DNA of 64,000 nt, taken from positions 6,334,001 to 6,398,000 of the forward strand of contig CP069300.1 of assembly GCA_016839165.1 (NCBI GenBank). The letters are read 5' to 3'. Shown in pieces: positions 36,590 through 49,100 of the stretch (position 1 is its first letter; each line of letters opens with the position of its first letter). A program made the position numbers and the translations under genes. Source of the stretch: Bradyrhizobium sp. PSBB068 (GTDB lineage Bacteria > Pseudomonadota > Alphaproteobacteria > Rhizobiales > Xanthobacteraceae). Below the pieces are notes generated by a model. It was not told the origin of the DNA. It did no database searches and saw only the letters and a program-made list of their open reading frames with translations.

Positions 36590-37147
36590 CTACCACCGCA
36601 GCCGTGGCCCGCCGAGACGACGGGCCACCGTGCGGCCAAGGGCATTCGCGCAGTGGAGCAAGGCCAGCTTGAGATCATTTTCGACCGTACGAAGGCCGAT
36701 CTGCAAACGGTCCGCCACCTCTTGTGCCGTTGCGCCCTCGATCGAGATGTCCTGGAGCACCCGGCGAGGCCTCTCGGGAAGCTCGGCCAACGCAGATTTG
36801 AAGGCCGCGATCTCGGAGCGTGCCTCGACCACCCGTGCGGCGTCGGGCTGATTGTCGCAGACATCCAACAGCGCATCGACCTCGGACGCGCCGAGACGAT
36901 GGGTCTGGGCCCTGTGCCGATCCTTCGCGACATTGATGGCGATACGAAAGAGAAAGTCGGGCGGGCTGCGGACCGGCGCCGCATCCGTGACCCGATCCAG
37001 CCGCAGGAATGTCTCGTGCAGCGCCTCGTGGGCGAAGTCGGAGGACCCCAGGCGGCGCGTCAGCCTTGCGATGAGACCATCATAGTTCTCCACCAGCTGG
37101 TCGCGCAGCCTCGCCTGGTTGGTATTGCCCACGTTCAGCGCCCCCAA
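36590..37147 (-). CDS. ECF sigma factor (FecI-like), last gene of the exoprotein cluster
   Basis: A 185-residue ECF-family RNA polymerase sigma factor. Region 2 reads LIARLTRRLGSSDFAHEALHETFLRLD with FLFRIAINVAKDRHR. Region 4 reads ALAELPERPRRVLQDISIEGAT then AQEVADRLQIGLRTVENDLKLAL. It begins 8 bases after the giant exoprotein gene, leaving no room for a promoter, so it should be made only when that gene is transcribed. It is clearly paralogous to the other sigma factor (50652-51236): RLTRRLGSSDFAHEALHETFLRL against RLARRLGSLEWAEDALQDTYLRL. No anti-sigma gene follows. A feed-forward role, or control of a TpsB gene elsewhere, is a possible use. Confidence 0.9.
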   Translation of the reverse strand: MGALNVGNTNQARLRDQLVENYDGLIARLTRRLGSSDFAHEALHETFLRLDRVTDAAPVRSPPDFLFRIAINVAKDRHRAQTHRLGASEVDALLDVCDNQPDAARVVEARSEIAAFKSALAELPERPRRVLQDISIEGATAQEVADRLQIGLRTVENDLKLALLHCANALGRTVARRLGGPRLRW

Positions 37148-37155
37148 ACTATTCT

Positions 37156-40100
37156 TCAGTGCGTCTCGAGACTCGCTCGTTCCTCCGCGGTGAGCGCCTG
37201 CCTCTGCGTCTCCGAAAGCGCACCATTGCCGACAAGCTGCAGAACACTGTTCTGGTTGTAACTGTGCTGGTCTTGCGGCCGCCGCTTCTGCTCGTCCCGC
37301 GCGGGATCCGGCGCAGCGCCGTCGCCGCCGCCGTAACCCATGACCTCGACGATGATGATCGAGGGCTGGTCATTGCCCTTTGGCGGCGGCGCGGCGGCCT
37401 GCTGGCTCGCGGCGGCGGTGTTCGACGCCGCTGTCAGCGCGGCCACCGGCGGCCCCTGCACCGTCGGAACGCCGGTCGAGGTGCCCTGCACCTGGATGTT
37501 GGCGGCGTTGACCACCTGCAGCGCGGCGAGATTGACGTTGCCCGAGACACGGATGCCGGCCTCGCCCGCATCGATGGTGCCGAGCGGCGCGATCAGGTCG
37601 ACATCGCTCGGCGGGGTGCCCGGGATGGTCGCGAGCGCGGCGATGCCGGCGCCGCTCGACGGTACGGCGGGCGCGAGCGTGGCGTTGCCGTAGCTGTCGT
37701 AGCTGAGCAGCGGCGGGGTGAAGATCGTCGTGGTCTTCGAGCCGCGGCCGGCGTTGATATCGCCGGTGGCGGACCAGGCGAGAATGTTGCCGCCGAAGGT
37801 CGTCATGATGCGGCTCTGGCCGAGCAGGATGCTGCCGAGCGAATAGATGTCGATCGGGCTGTTGCGTCCCTGCGTGATCAGGCCGGAGCCCGCGCCCGGG
37901 GTGACGCTTTCCACGCCGAGGATGGTCCGCCCGCCCGGATTCAGCACCTGGATGGCGCCGCCGTACTGGGTGCGGATGCCGGCATCGGCGAGATAGATAT
38001 TGCCCAGGTAGTCCTTGGCAAAGCCGCTGAACATCGTCAGCCCACCCGAATAGTTGATCGCGTTGCCCTGGGCGTCCTGGTCGGGGAACAGCGTCGCGAT
38101 CGCCTCGCGGCCGCGCAGATAGCTCTTGTAGCGCGGTCCGGTCGCATCGTTGTACTCACGGCCGCCGAGGGTCAGTTCCTCATAGAAGACCTGGCGGACG
38201 AATACGCCCTGTTGCTCGCTCGGCAGCGCCAGGAAATAGGCGAGCGCGTCGGCCGCGCTTCCGGTGTAGCCGTAGCGCTTCTGCAACCATGCCAACAGCT
38301 CGGCGCCATAGGCGTGCACCACCTTGCCGCTGCCGGCGAGCGGCGTGCCGTTGCCTGCCAGCTGATTGGCCGGGTCGAAATAGCGTTTGGCGAAATCGGA
38401 ATAATCCGGGCCGTTCGCGCCGACACCGGTCAGCACCGCGATATCGGCGCCGCCCGCATTGTTGGCAGGGTTCAAGACATCCCCGACGCTGGTCAGCGTA
38501 CCATAATAGCCCTGGTACAGGTTGCGGCCGGCCTGGATCTGAAACACGCCCGGACCAACCACATCCACCGACTGGTAGATGATGTCGCGACCGGCCTGCA
38601 TCAGCGAAACGCTGGTGGGGCCGGTGTTGAAGAACACATCCGGCGTCGCGCCAAGACCGACGATATCGCGGCCGGCAATCACCTCGAACGGCTTGGCCGC
38701 GAGATACCAGGTGCCGTGCTGGGGAAAGAAGCCGGCGCCGGAGCTGCGGACCATGGGCAGCGCCGCCCCAAGGCTGAGATCGTCGATGTCGACGCCGGCA
38801 TAGACCAACGCGGGCTGGCTATCACCCTGGTGCAGATTGGAGACCGGCGTGTCTTCGCCGAAGGCGAGCGGGTTGAAATTGTTGGTACGGTAAATCCCGT
38901 CCGGCGACGCGTTGGTGTTCCCTCGGCTGGTGGAGAACACCGGATGCCGTGGCGTCGCGAGCGCGCTGATGTCGGCGCCCGACATCGACAACACCTGGCC
39001 CTGCCCGTAGATCGACCCTGCCGCCAGCAATTCCAGCTGGCCGTATTGCGACGGCATCATCTCGATCGATCCGCCGCTGAAGCGAATGTCGCCGTTGGCG
39101 GCTGCAACGATCAGCGTTCCCGGATAGAAGCCGTTCGCGTTCTGCTTGCCGCCGGTGTCTCCCGACATTGGTGCCACATCGCCACCCGCCGAGTAGAGAT
39201 TGATCGCAGTGGCCGACGTCCACAGCGTGAAATTGGTCAGCCCGCCGGTACTCACCACCGGCGTCAACGATCCGTCCGCGTTAACCTGAAACCGCGTATA
39301 GAGGCCACGATTCACGTCGACCGGCGCGGCCATGCCGGGGTCGCTCGCCCCGCTGATCACGAGGTCACCGCGCGTCGTGATGCTGACGCTGCCGTCGCCC
39401 GGCGTGAATGTCGGGCCGAGCGTCTTGATCGAATCCTTGAAGGTGGATGGATCAAGCGTGCGCGGATCGACCGACGAGGCCCCGCCACCTCGCCCGTTTG
39501 GAAGCACAGCTCCGACCGACCCGGCGCGAACAATGGTGTTTCCGCGCAGATCGGCGACCGACCCGAAATAATCCGGCCAGTAGGATCCCGACGCGGTGAG
39601 TGGGCTCATCGGATTGAGAATGCCTCCGACGTTCAGCGTCAGATCGCCGCCGCCGGTCTGCAGCACCGTCCCGTCCGGCAGCACCCGCCCGCTCGACGCG
39701 ACCGCAAGATCGAGCCCGGTCGAGGTGGTTGCGGCGCCGCCGCCGGATGCGCCGGCATTGCGGCCTGCGATCACTGTCAGATTGCCGCCACCGAGCGTAC
39801 CGATCCCCTGGAAGCCGACGAGGGAGGCGCCGGTTGCAGCCGCGTCGGTCTTGGCGAAGGTGCCGAAATTGATCCACCATGCGGTCGGATCCGGCGTCAG
39901 CCCGCCACCGCCCTGGGTTTGCAGCCAGTTCGCGATCCGATCCGTGTTGGTGTTGCGTAAGGTGTTTTGTACCGGGGCGGTCTCGATGTAACCCGTCACA
40001 TCCTGCTGCGCCACGAGCAGCAGATCGCCGCCATGCTCCGGATACCAGGCATGGGTGATGTTGCTTCGCAGCGCACCGATCAGGTCATAGGGATTGCTGC

Positions 40101-43100
40101 CGTTGACCAGAACCGGGGCAGCCTGCGTGCCGGCCGTATAGACGCCATACGGGGTCGCTTCGCTGAAGCTGCCGCCGGCGAGCAACTCGAGGCTGCCGGT
40201 GCCGGTGCGAACGACACTGTAGAAGGTGCCCTGGCCGAAGTTGCCATAGGTGGGATCGTTGAGCGTCAGATTGCCCGCGCCGCTCAGCGCACCCACCGTT
40301 TGCAAGCCGCGTTGGTCGGCGGCAGTGAGATCGGCGCCCGCCGTCAAGCGCAGCGATGCCGATTGCGAGCCGCTCGGCAGCATGACGGCCCAGGCCGACG
40401 TTCCCTGTGCGGCTGGAAGGGCGGGACCCGATGGCGAGCTGAATACGCCGCCGACGGAGGATGCCTTGGTGGCCGGAATGTACAGGAAGCTGAGAGTAGT
40501 GCCGGCCGGAATTGTCTGCCCCGGGGCATAGCGATGGCCGCTCGGGTCCCTCGGATAGAAGGGCAGCACCAATCCCCACGTCGTTGGAACAGTCCAGGCG
40601 GTGGCCGTTTTCACGGTCCCACCAATGCTCAGCAGATAGTTGGTGCCGACCTGTCTGAAAGCAGAACTCGCGGTGACGTCGGCCACCGGGGAATACAGCG
40701 CCGGAGCATCTGTGGCCGGCCGGAAGCCGTCCGATATGCTTCCCTGAATGGCCAGATTGCCACCCGCCCGGATCACGAGGGCCATCGCTTCGCCGGCGCC
40801 ATAGGTCGCCGAGTTCGGATCGCGATCGGCATTGGCGCCGTAGCGATACGTCGCGAGGTCGATGTCGCCCGAGGTCGACAGGTCGCCGCTCGAGGTGATC
40901 TGAACGCCCGGCCGCAGATGATAGGCGCTGCCGTACGCCGACAGCCCCGCAACACGCGCCGACAATCCTGCATTGCCGAGTGCCGCGCTGATGAAGGCCG
41001 TGCTCGCGGTGTCGTACCCGTCGAGCGTGGCCTGGGTGATGGTGCTGCCGCCAGGCAGATCGTAGGTCCAGAAGGCGTTGAGCGCGATGCTATAGGCGCC
41101 CTTGATGTTGAGCGGACCCGCGGCGTTGATCGCGATATCGCCGGAGGTCTCGCCGGTGCGCTGGGCATTCAGCACCACGTCGCCATAGGCGACACCGTTC
41201 GGCGCGGTGAGATCCATCGTCGCGCCGGGCGACAGCGTGAGCACGCCGCCGGCGGCGGTCAACTCGATATGACCGCGGTTCTTGGCTTCGATCGGCTGGC
41301 CGTAGCTATCCGTTTGCAGCACCGTGCCGTGGGCATCGAGTACGGCAGTCGACGCAAGCGCCAAGCCGTTGCCGGCCGAGAGGCGGATCGTGCCGGGCGC
41401 CGCGCCGCTGGCATCGATCGTGCCGGCGACAGTCAGGGCGCCGCCATCGACCGACACCGTCACGCTGTGCGCCTTGACGCCGTCGCCGATCACCAGATCG
41501 CCGCTCTTGATGTCGAAGCTGCGGGCATCGAACAGGCCGCCTTGCGTCAGGAGGGCGTTGAGCGCGGCGAAATCGGTGCTGCTCATGCTCGCGGCGGTGA
41601 CGCTGAAGTCGCCGCTGGTGTTGTTGCCGGTGGCGCTGCCCGCGAGGCGGCCGCCGAACGAGACCGCTCCGCTGCCGGCGCTGATGCTGATCGACCCTGC
41701 GCTGGCGTTAGTGGCGGAGACGTCGATCACCGAGCCGGCCGCCTGCGTGAATCCGCCCTGGCTGCTGTTGAAGATCGCGGTACCGCCGAAGCCGTAGACC
41801 GTCGCCTTCTGGATCATCGAGGGCTGGCCGGAGAGATCGATGCGGCCGCTGCCGCCGATCGCGATGTCGTTGGTCGCGTTCACGACCAGCTTGCCGCTCG
41901 GCAGCAGAATGGTGCTGGCGATCGCGACGCTGTTGCCGGTCAGATCGATCTCGGCGCCTGATATCGTGGAGGTCGCAGCGCTCTGCGCGAGCCCTGTGGG
42001 CACGGTGACAGCAAGCGCACCGCCGGCGGTATAGTTCATGATCGACTTCTGCGCGCCGGTCAGCAGCGGCGTCGACAGCGTCAGGTTGCCGCCGGTGCCG
42101 CTCTGGCCGAACACGGCGCCGGCCGCCGTGCTCGGCGCCTGGTAGACGTACAGCGAGCCGTTGCCGGACGAGACGATCCGCGCGCCGCCGGTCATGTTGA
42201 CATTGCCGAAGCCGTAGATGACCCGGCTGGACGTCGTCGACGTCAGCGAGGCGACCATGCCGAAATCGATCTCGTTCGCGACCAGATTGAGCGTGCCGAG
42301 GCCGGTCCCGAGCCCGCTGGCCCCGGGTGCCGGCGGCGTCGCGCCGGCGATGCCGTTCCAGGTGATCTTGCCACCTGCGATGGTCGCGGTGTCACTCGCG
42401 GTGCCGTAGCCGTAGATCGCCGGCGTGTTCAGGACCAGATCGATGCCGGTGCCGGTGGCGTCGAGGCCGGTCGCGCCGAACAGGTTGATGGAGTTCGCGG
42501 CACTCAACGTGATCTTTTCCAGCGCCGGCGCGGCATGGCTGGGGTCGCCATGCACCAGCACATCGAACAGCGCCTGGTTGAACAGGAACCCTGCCGGGGC
42601 ACCGGCCGCGGCAATCGTGCCGCCGTCGCCGATATTGATGCTGCCGACCGCGAGCGTGATGTTGCGCGATCCGAAATGCGCTGTGGGATCGATGCTCGAG
42701 GCACCGTTGGTGGCAAAGGCCAACGTCCCTTCGGAATAGAGCTGCGAACCGGCGCCGATCGTGATCGTGCCGGCGCCGCCATTCGAGCCGAGGAAGTTGA
42801 GATTGCCGTTCGACAGCGCCAGCACTGTGGTGCCGGAGCCCGTGGTGTAGCTCACGCCAAGGGACGTGGAGTCGAACGGCGCGGGCCCCTGCCCGATGGT
42901 GCTGAGCGTGACGTTGTTGCCGATCGTGATATTGCCGCCGACCAGGAACAACTCGCCGGCGCTCAGCGTGACGCCGTCGCGAACCTGGAGGTCTCTTCCG
43001 CCGGAAAAGAGCATCGTGCCGTTAACGATGCCATCGGTGCCGTTGATGATCATCCGCGTAGCGCCGATCGCGTCCAGATCGCCTGCGCGAACGGATACAC

Positions 43101-46100
43101 CGGCGAAACCCGGTGTTGGCGAGCCGGCGTAGATTTCATCTACACCTGACAGGGCCACTTGTCCGCCGAAGCCGCCTGGTCCGGCCTGCAACAGCGCGGT
43201 GCCGCTGAATGCCAATGCGGGCGATGTCGGTGGCGTCGTCGATGGCGGCTCGAACGCCAGCATCAGCATCTTGCCATCGGCCGGCAGCAGCGGGCGCACG
43301 CCGCCGAACTGCGTGGCATTGGCGATCATGAAGTCGCTGTAGCCCTGCTCGTTGTACTGCGAATATATCCGCACCGACGCGCCCGGCGTGATCAACACCT
43401 GCGACGCAAGTGCGCTCCTGATCGCGGTATTGCTGGTGCCGGTGTACGCCGAGGTCGCATATGTGCCGTTGCCGATCGCGACGGCGCCGTTGATCGGCGT
43501 TCGCGTGGCCGCGCCGAGTTCAACGCGATAGGCGCCAGGCAGCAACGCATAGTTCGACGGAAGCAATGTGTAGCTGCCTGCCGGCAGGCCCGGCACGCCG
43601 GCCGGAACGGTGATCTGCTGGCCGATGGCCGGATCCCCGGCGCCATTTTCGGGCGCGATGGGCGCATAACCGGACGCATAGCCAGGCAGGATGGCATAGA
43701 CCTTGTCGCTAGGCTTGCTGACAGGCGTGGCCGGATTGGCATTGATCAACGGTGTGTTGAGCACATTCACCGAGCCGCCGCGCCCCGAAATGAAGGCGGC
43801 TCCGCTGAGGACGCCACCACCCGACATGTCGAGCGTTGCGCCACTTTCGACGTTGATGGATTGACCGTCCAGCGTGACGCCGGACTGATGGCCGACATTG
43901 CCGAAGTTCGTCACGTCGATCCGGCTTACGCTCGCCCCGTTGTAGCTGTAGGTCACGCCGTCGACGGTGCCGCCATAGGGGATGGTCATGCCCGCCATCG
44001 AGACCGAGGTCAGGCTGCCCGGCAGCACGTCGACCCGTTGTGTCGGAATGCGGTTGTCGAACGGATTGTTGTTGCCGAGCACGACGCTGCCGAACGGCGC
44101 GCGGACGATACCGCCCTGCTCCACAACAGGTGCGGCGAGCGCAAGGCTGCCAAACACCGACAGCGGTGCGTCGGGAATCGTGTCGGTGCTGCGGCCGATG
44201 GTCAGCGTCGGCGGCTGATCGGACTGTGCAGCCGTGAAATTGTTCTGCCCGGCGGTGACGACCGCAACGGCGCCCGTGGCGGGATAGAGCTGAGCGGCAA
44301 TGAGATCGAGATTCCAGTCGGTCGCCAGCGTCGTCGCCTTCTGCGCGGCGCCGCTGGCCAGGAAGCGGATATCGCCCTTGCTCACCAGCCTGATCTCGGC
44401 AAAGCCGGGCGAATACATGCTGTTCGGCGCGGATGCGGAGAACAGGATCAGCCCCTGAACGTCGATCTGGTTGGCATCGACCTCGAAGCTCGCTTTGGTC
44501 GGAACACCGGCCGCACCTGGATTGCCGATCAATCCGCTGGTGCTCTTGTCCGGGACGACCGCAACCGGTTCGCGCAGCAATACATAGGGCGCGGACAGCA
44601 AGACGTTGCCGGTCGGGACCGGTGCGGACGGATCCGGCTTGCTTGGCGAGCCGACAGGTACGGGCAGGCCCGGCACGGGCGGCGCCGATGTGAACGCGGC
44701 AGCCGTGAGCGTAATGCTTTGGCTAAGCGCGAGCGATACGTCGCCGGCAAACTGCATGTAGTCGCCCGAGCTCAGCGACAATCTGCCGAAGCCACCCGCC
44801 TTGATCATGTCGGCACTGACCGTGGCTTGGCCGAACGTCAGCTTCGCAGCGTCGGTCCCCGGCGCGATGTCGGCGGGCAGCAGCGATTGCCGCGCCTGAG
44901 TCACAATCAGCGTGCTGGGCACAAACGCGGTAGCCGGTATGACCGAGCCGTCGGCCGGGAAAACGGCGGTGGGCAAGGAGACCGACAGGCTGCCGCCCGC
45001 CGCGCCCGAACCGCCGCCCGCGGCATGGATGCTGCCGTCGAGATAGAGCCCGCTCGATGAGCTGAGTGCGATGGAGCCGCCATTGCTCGGAAGCGTCTGC
45101 GCGCCGCCAGGTGTGTTTGGTGACATCCCGGCCGCAGAGTTGACGGTGACGCTGGCGCCGTCGGCATTGAGTTCGGCACCGGGCCGGACGATCACGAAGC
45201 CGGTTCCACCATTCAGGCTGATGCTGCCGCCGTCGGTGACCGTGCCGTAGGTCCGTCCACCGTTATCGGTGGCCGTGTAGGCCGCACCCGAGACGTCGAT
45301 CGCGGCGTCCGCGCCGATCCACAGCGATAAGGCACGGCCGTTGCCGGATGTGTCAAAGTTGCGCGACGGCTCCAGTACATTGTCGGACTCGTTGATCAGC
45401 GTGATGCCGCCGCCATGCGCGGTGAGCCTGCCATTCATCGTGATCTGATTGTAGGCATCGAGCTTGATGCTCTGTCCGGGATCGACGGTGATCGACGCAC
45501 CATGGCCGACCACGATCGCGCCGCCGCCGGCTCCGTTCAGCAGCGAACGCAAGGTTACGCTGACACCGGCCCGCTGCGTCAGCGTGGCCTTGACCGAGTC
45601 CGCGGTGAACAACGGCGGCGTCCATAGCATCAGAGCCGACGACGGATCGCTGCCGGTAGCTGCGGCATAGCTGTTCGCCGTGAACCGATAGACCGGCATC
45701 GCGGGCGCGACCACCGTGTTGCTGGCCACCACAACGCCGAGCCCGCCATTGATGTCGTAGTTGGAGAAGCCGGCGGTGAAGAACGCGGGATTGAGCGCCG
45801 GTGCTGGCGTGATCTGGACCGTCTGCGGCAGCACCACGCCGGCTGGAATAATGGTCCCGACCGGATAGGTCATCGGCGTGGATTGAATTGATCCTGCGGC
45901 GTAAGTGACTTGATAGGGCGTGATTGGAAGGCCACTCGGGAAGACGTTGGACGGAATGACGGTTCCCGCCGGAATACGGCCAGTGCCGCTCCAGCCGGTG
46001 ATGAGCGTCCCGGCCGGGATCACGTTGCCTGCGCTCCAATAACTTGTCCCGCCATTGCTGTCTCTGCTCTGGAGGGAATCCATGCCCTGCGGCACGGTCC

Positions 46101-49100
46101 AATCTGCACCGGTCGGCGCGGTCGGTACCGCTGAGATCGTGACGTCGACCGGTATCGGCGTGTCGTACACCAGCGAGGTGAAATTCAGCGTCAGCGCCGT
46201 CGGCAAGGGCTGGCCTGCGCGAATGGTCATGGCCTGCTTCAGCTTCACGGCCAGAGGCGCCGACATGCCCGCGGGCAGTACACCGCCGGCAAGTTCGGCA
46301 TTCTCGCCGATCAGGATGTTGCCGGGCGTCGAGATCGTCAGCGTGCCGCCGCCGCTGACACCCCAGGCGCGGATCGCGCCGTCGAGAACAAGATTTCCAT
46401 CGCCCGGCGTGCCGGCGTTCTGCTGGGTGTGGCCCGCAATGATCGTGACGTTGCCGCCCTTGCCGCCTTGCGTCTTGCCGTTGATGAGAACGGCGCCGCC
46501 GGAGGACACATCGATCACGCTGCCCGCCGCGAGCGTGACGTTCTGGGTCGAATCGAAGGTGACGTTGCCGCCGTCGAGCAGGCCGAGGCCCGACACGCTG
46601 ATCGGATCGATCTGCGCATTGACCCACAGGCCGCGCGTGTCGATGGTCGCGCCGCCCTCCAGCGTCAGCGTCGCGCCGCCGGTCGCGTTCGTCAACGTAA
46701 CCGTTCCGTTTGCGGTGTTGAGGATGTTGCTGACCGTGACGCTGCCGGAGCGCGCGATGATGTCGGCTGCGATATCGACGGTCGGAGCGGTCAGCCTGAC
46801 CTGCGCGCCCGGCGCAAATTGCAGCGGCGCGTTGATCGAGATCTTGTTGCCGGTGTTGATGTTGAAGCCGCCGAGGCCAAAGCTGTTGAGCGTCGGCGCA
46901 TCGAACCAGGCCGTGTTGGTGCGGTCGGACGGCAGCGCGGAGGTCAAACCGAGATTGCCTGAGACCGGCGCGACGTTACCGAACGTCACGTCGGTGTTGT
47001 AGGCGTTGGAGAGTCCATAGCGATCGTACTGCCCAAGCGCCAGCGTGCCGGCGAGCGGCACGGTGGTCTGCGTCAGCTTGTAGCCGTCGGTGATGCCGGC
47101 CGGCCGCTTGGCAAGCTGCTGCTCGCCGTCGATCACGTTGGCGAGGATGGTGCCCTCGAACACCGAGGTCGGGGTCGAAAGGAGGAGGCTGCCGGCATCG
47201 CGGCCCATTGTGTAGCCGTTTTCCCAGCGGCTGCTGCCCTTGCCGAACGGGCTGAGATAGACCTCGACGACGCCCCAATGCGCGTGATTGACGATGAAGC
47301 CGTTCGCCACCGCGACATAGGTCAAATAGGACGGCGCATTGTCGGCACTGTAGATGCGGCCGTCACTGCCGAGCAGCAGCGTCTGCCGCACATAGCCGCT
47401 CTGATATTGCACGGCGCCGCCGGAGATGTTGAAGAGCGCGCCTTGCTGCGCCACCACTTCCGGCGCCGACAGCGTGATGGTGCCGCCGACCGCGGTCCAT
47501 TCGCCGATCTTGTGGCCGGTGTTGTTGAGATAGCCGGAGACTTCGAGCAGCCCGCCCGCGGTGTAATAGCGGTCGGTCGCATAGCCGCCGGTGCCGGCCG
47601 GCACCAAAGTGAGATCACGGGCGTCGATCCACATGTTGCTGTTGAGCAGCGTGCCGCTGTCGCGGTTCTGCGGGCTGTCGCGCAGCTCGTTGCCCTGGAC
47701 GTTGACCTTGATCGCATTGGCCGACACCGGCAGCACGGTGCCGGTGGTGCCGGAGACGTCGATGACAGAGCCGGTTTCGGCGAACACCCGCTTGCCGGCG
47801 GAAGCCGACACCTGGCCGCCCTGCGCCATGGTCAGCGAGCCGTTCCTGAAGTCGATGGTGCCGCCGGTGACGATCTCGATGCGCGACTGATCGGGGCGAT
47901 CCACCAATGTCGAGAGGTTGTCGAACTGGCCGGCCGCCAGCAGATTGGGCTTGGCCGAGGCGATCAGCGCATCGCGCTGCGAATTGAACGCGGTCGCGGT
48001 CGGATCGATGCCCGAGACCAGCGCGGCCGCGGCATCGGTCTCCGGCAGGATCAGGCTGATGCCGTTACTGGTCAGCGTAATACTGCCGCTTGTATCGGAC
48101 GCCGAGTTGAGCAGATGAATGGTGCCGCGCTGGTTGACCGAGGTGGTGGAGACGAGGATGCCGTCCTGGGTGACGGCATGGCCGGCCAGCGTGATGTCGC
48201 CCTGCTGGGCCAGCACCAGGCCGGTGTTGGTGACCGTGCCGCTGCTGCTGCCGCTGCGCAGCAGTGGCGCGATCTCGTTGCCGCGTGTGGTCGAGTTCTG
48301 GTTGGCGTTGGTGCCGTAACCGGCGCGCAGGATGAAATCGTCGCCGGCCGCGAACTGGGTCTGGCCCTTCGGCGTGGTGATGGCGCCGGCGTTGTTGACT
48401 TCGGTGCCCATCAGCAGCACGAAGCCGCCGCCTGCCGTCACCGAGGACGGCGCATTGGTGGTGATCAGCGCACCGCTCTCGACCACGATCTTGCCGCCCG
48501 CGCCGGTGAAGTTCGGCACATAGACGTTGCCGCTCTGGCTCGCATAGATGCCATTACCGAACTGGCCGTCGGTGATGTTGGCGCTGGAGGCGATCAGCGA
48601 GCCGACATTGATCTGGCTCGCGCCGCCGAAGATGATGCCGTTCTGATTGATCACCAGCACCTGGCCGGGAGCGGTGATGCGGCCGAGGATCTGGCTCGGC
48701 CCGGTGTTGCCGACGACGCGGTTCAGCGCGGTCCAGTTGCCGGCCTGCTGGTTGAAGTTGAGCGTGGTCTGGCTGCCGACATTGAAGCTCTGCCAGTTGA
48801 GGATTGCCTGCGGCGCGGTCTGGTTGACGGTCACCGTGGTCTGGCCGCCGCTCGCGGCCTGGCTCGGCAGCGCGGCGCCTTGCCAGAGGGCCGAGCCGGG
48901 CACGGCGCCCGGCGCAACCTGAAGCCCGCCCACGGCAAGACCGTTCGGCACCGCCACCTGCGGCAGCGTGGTGGATCGCTGCGAGGCGGCAGCCGCGCCG
49001 CGGGCCGCCGCCTGCGCGGCCTGCAGCGCCTGGATGGCCTGGGTCGCCCGGGTCAGCGCGCCCTGGCTTTGCCTTGCGACTTCGGTTGCCTGCTGGGCCG

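Noticed and set aside
37156..38000. Contact-dependent inhibition toxin tip on the giant exoprotein
   Set aside because: The C-terminus is a DUF3739-like module plus a short disordered tail. No toxin domain or small immunity gene follows; the next gene is a sigma factor.
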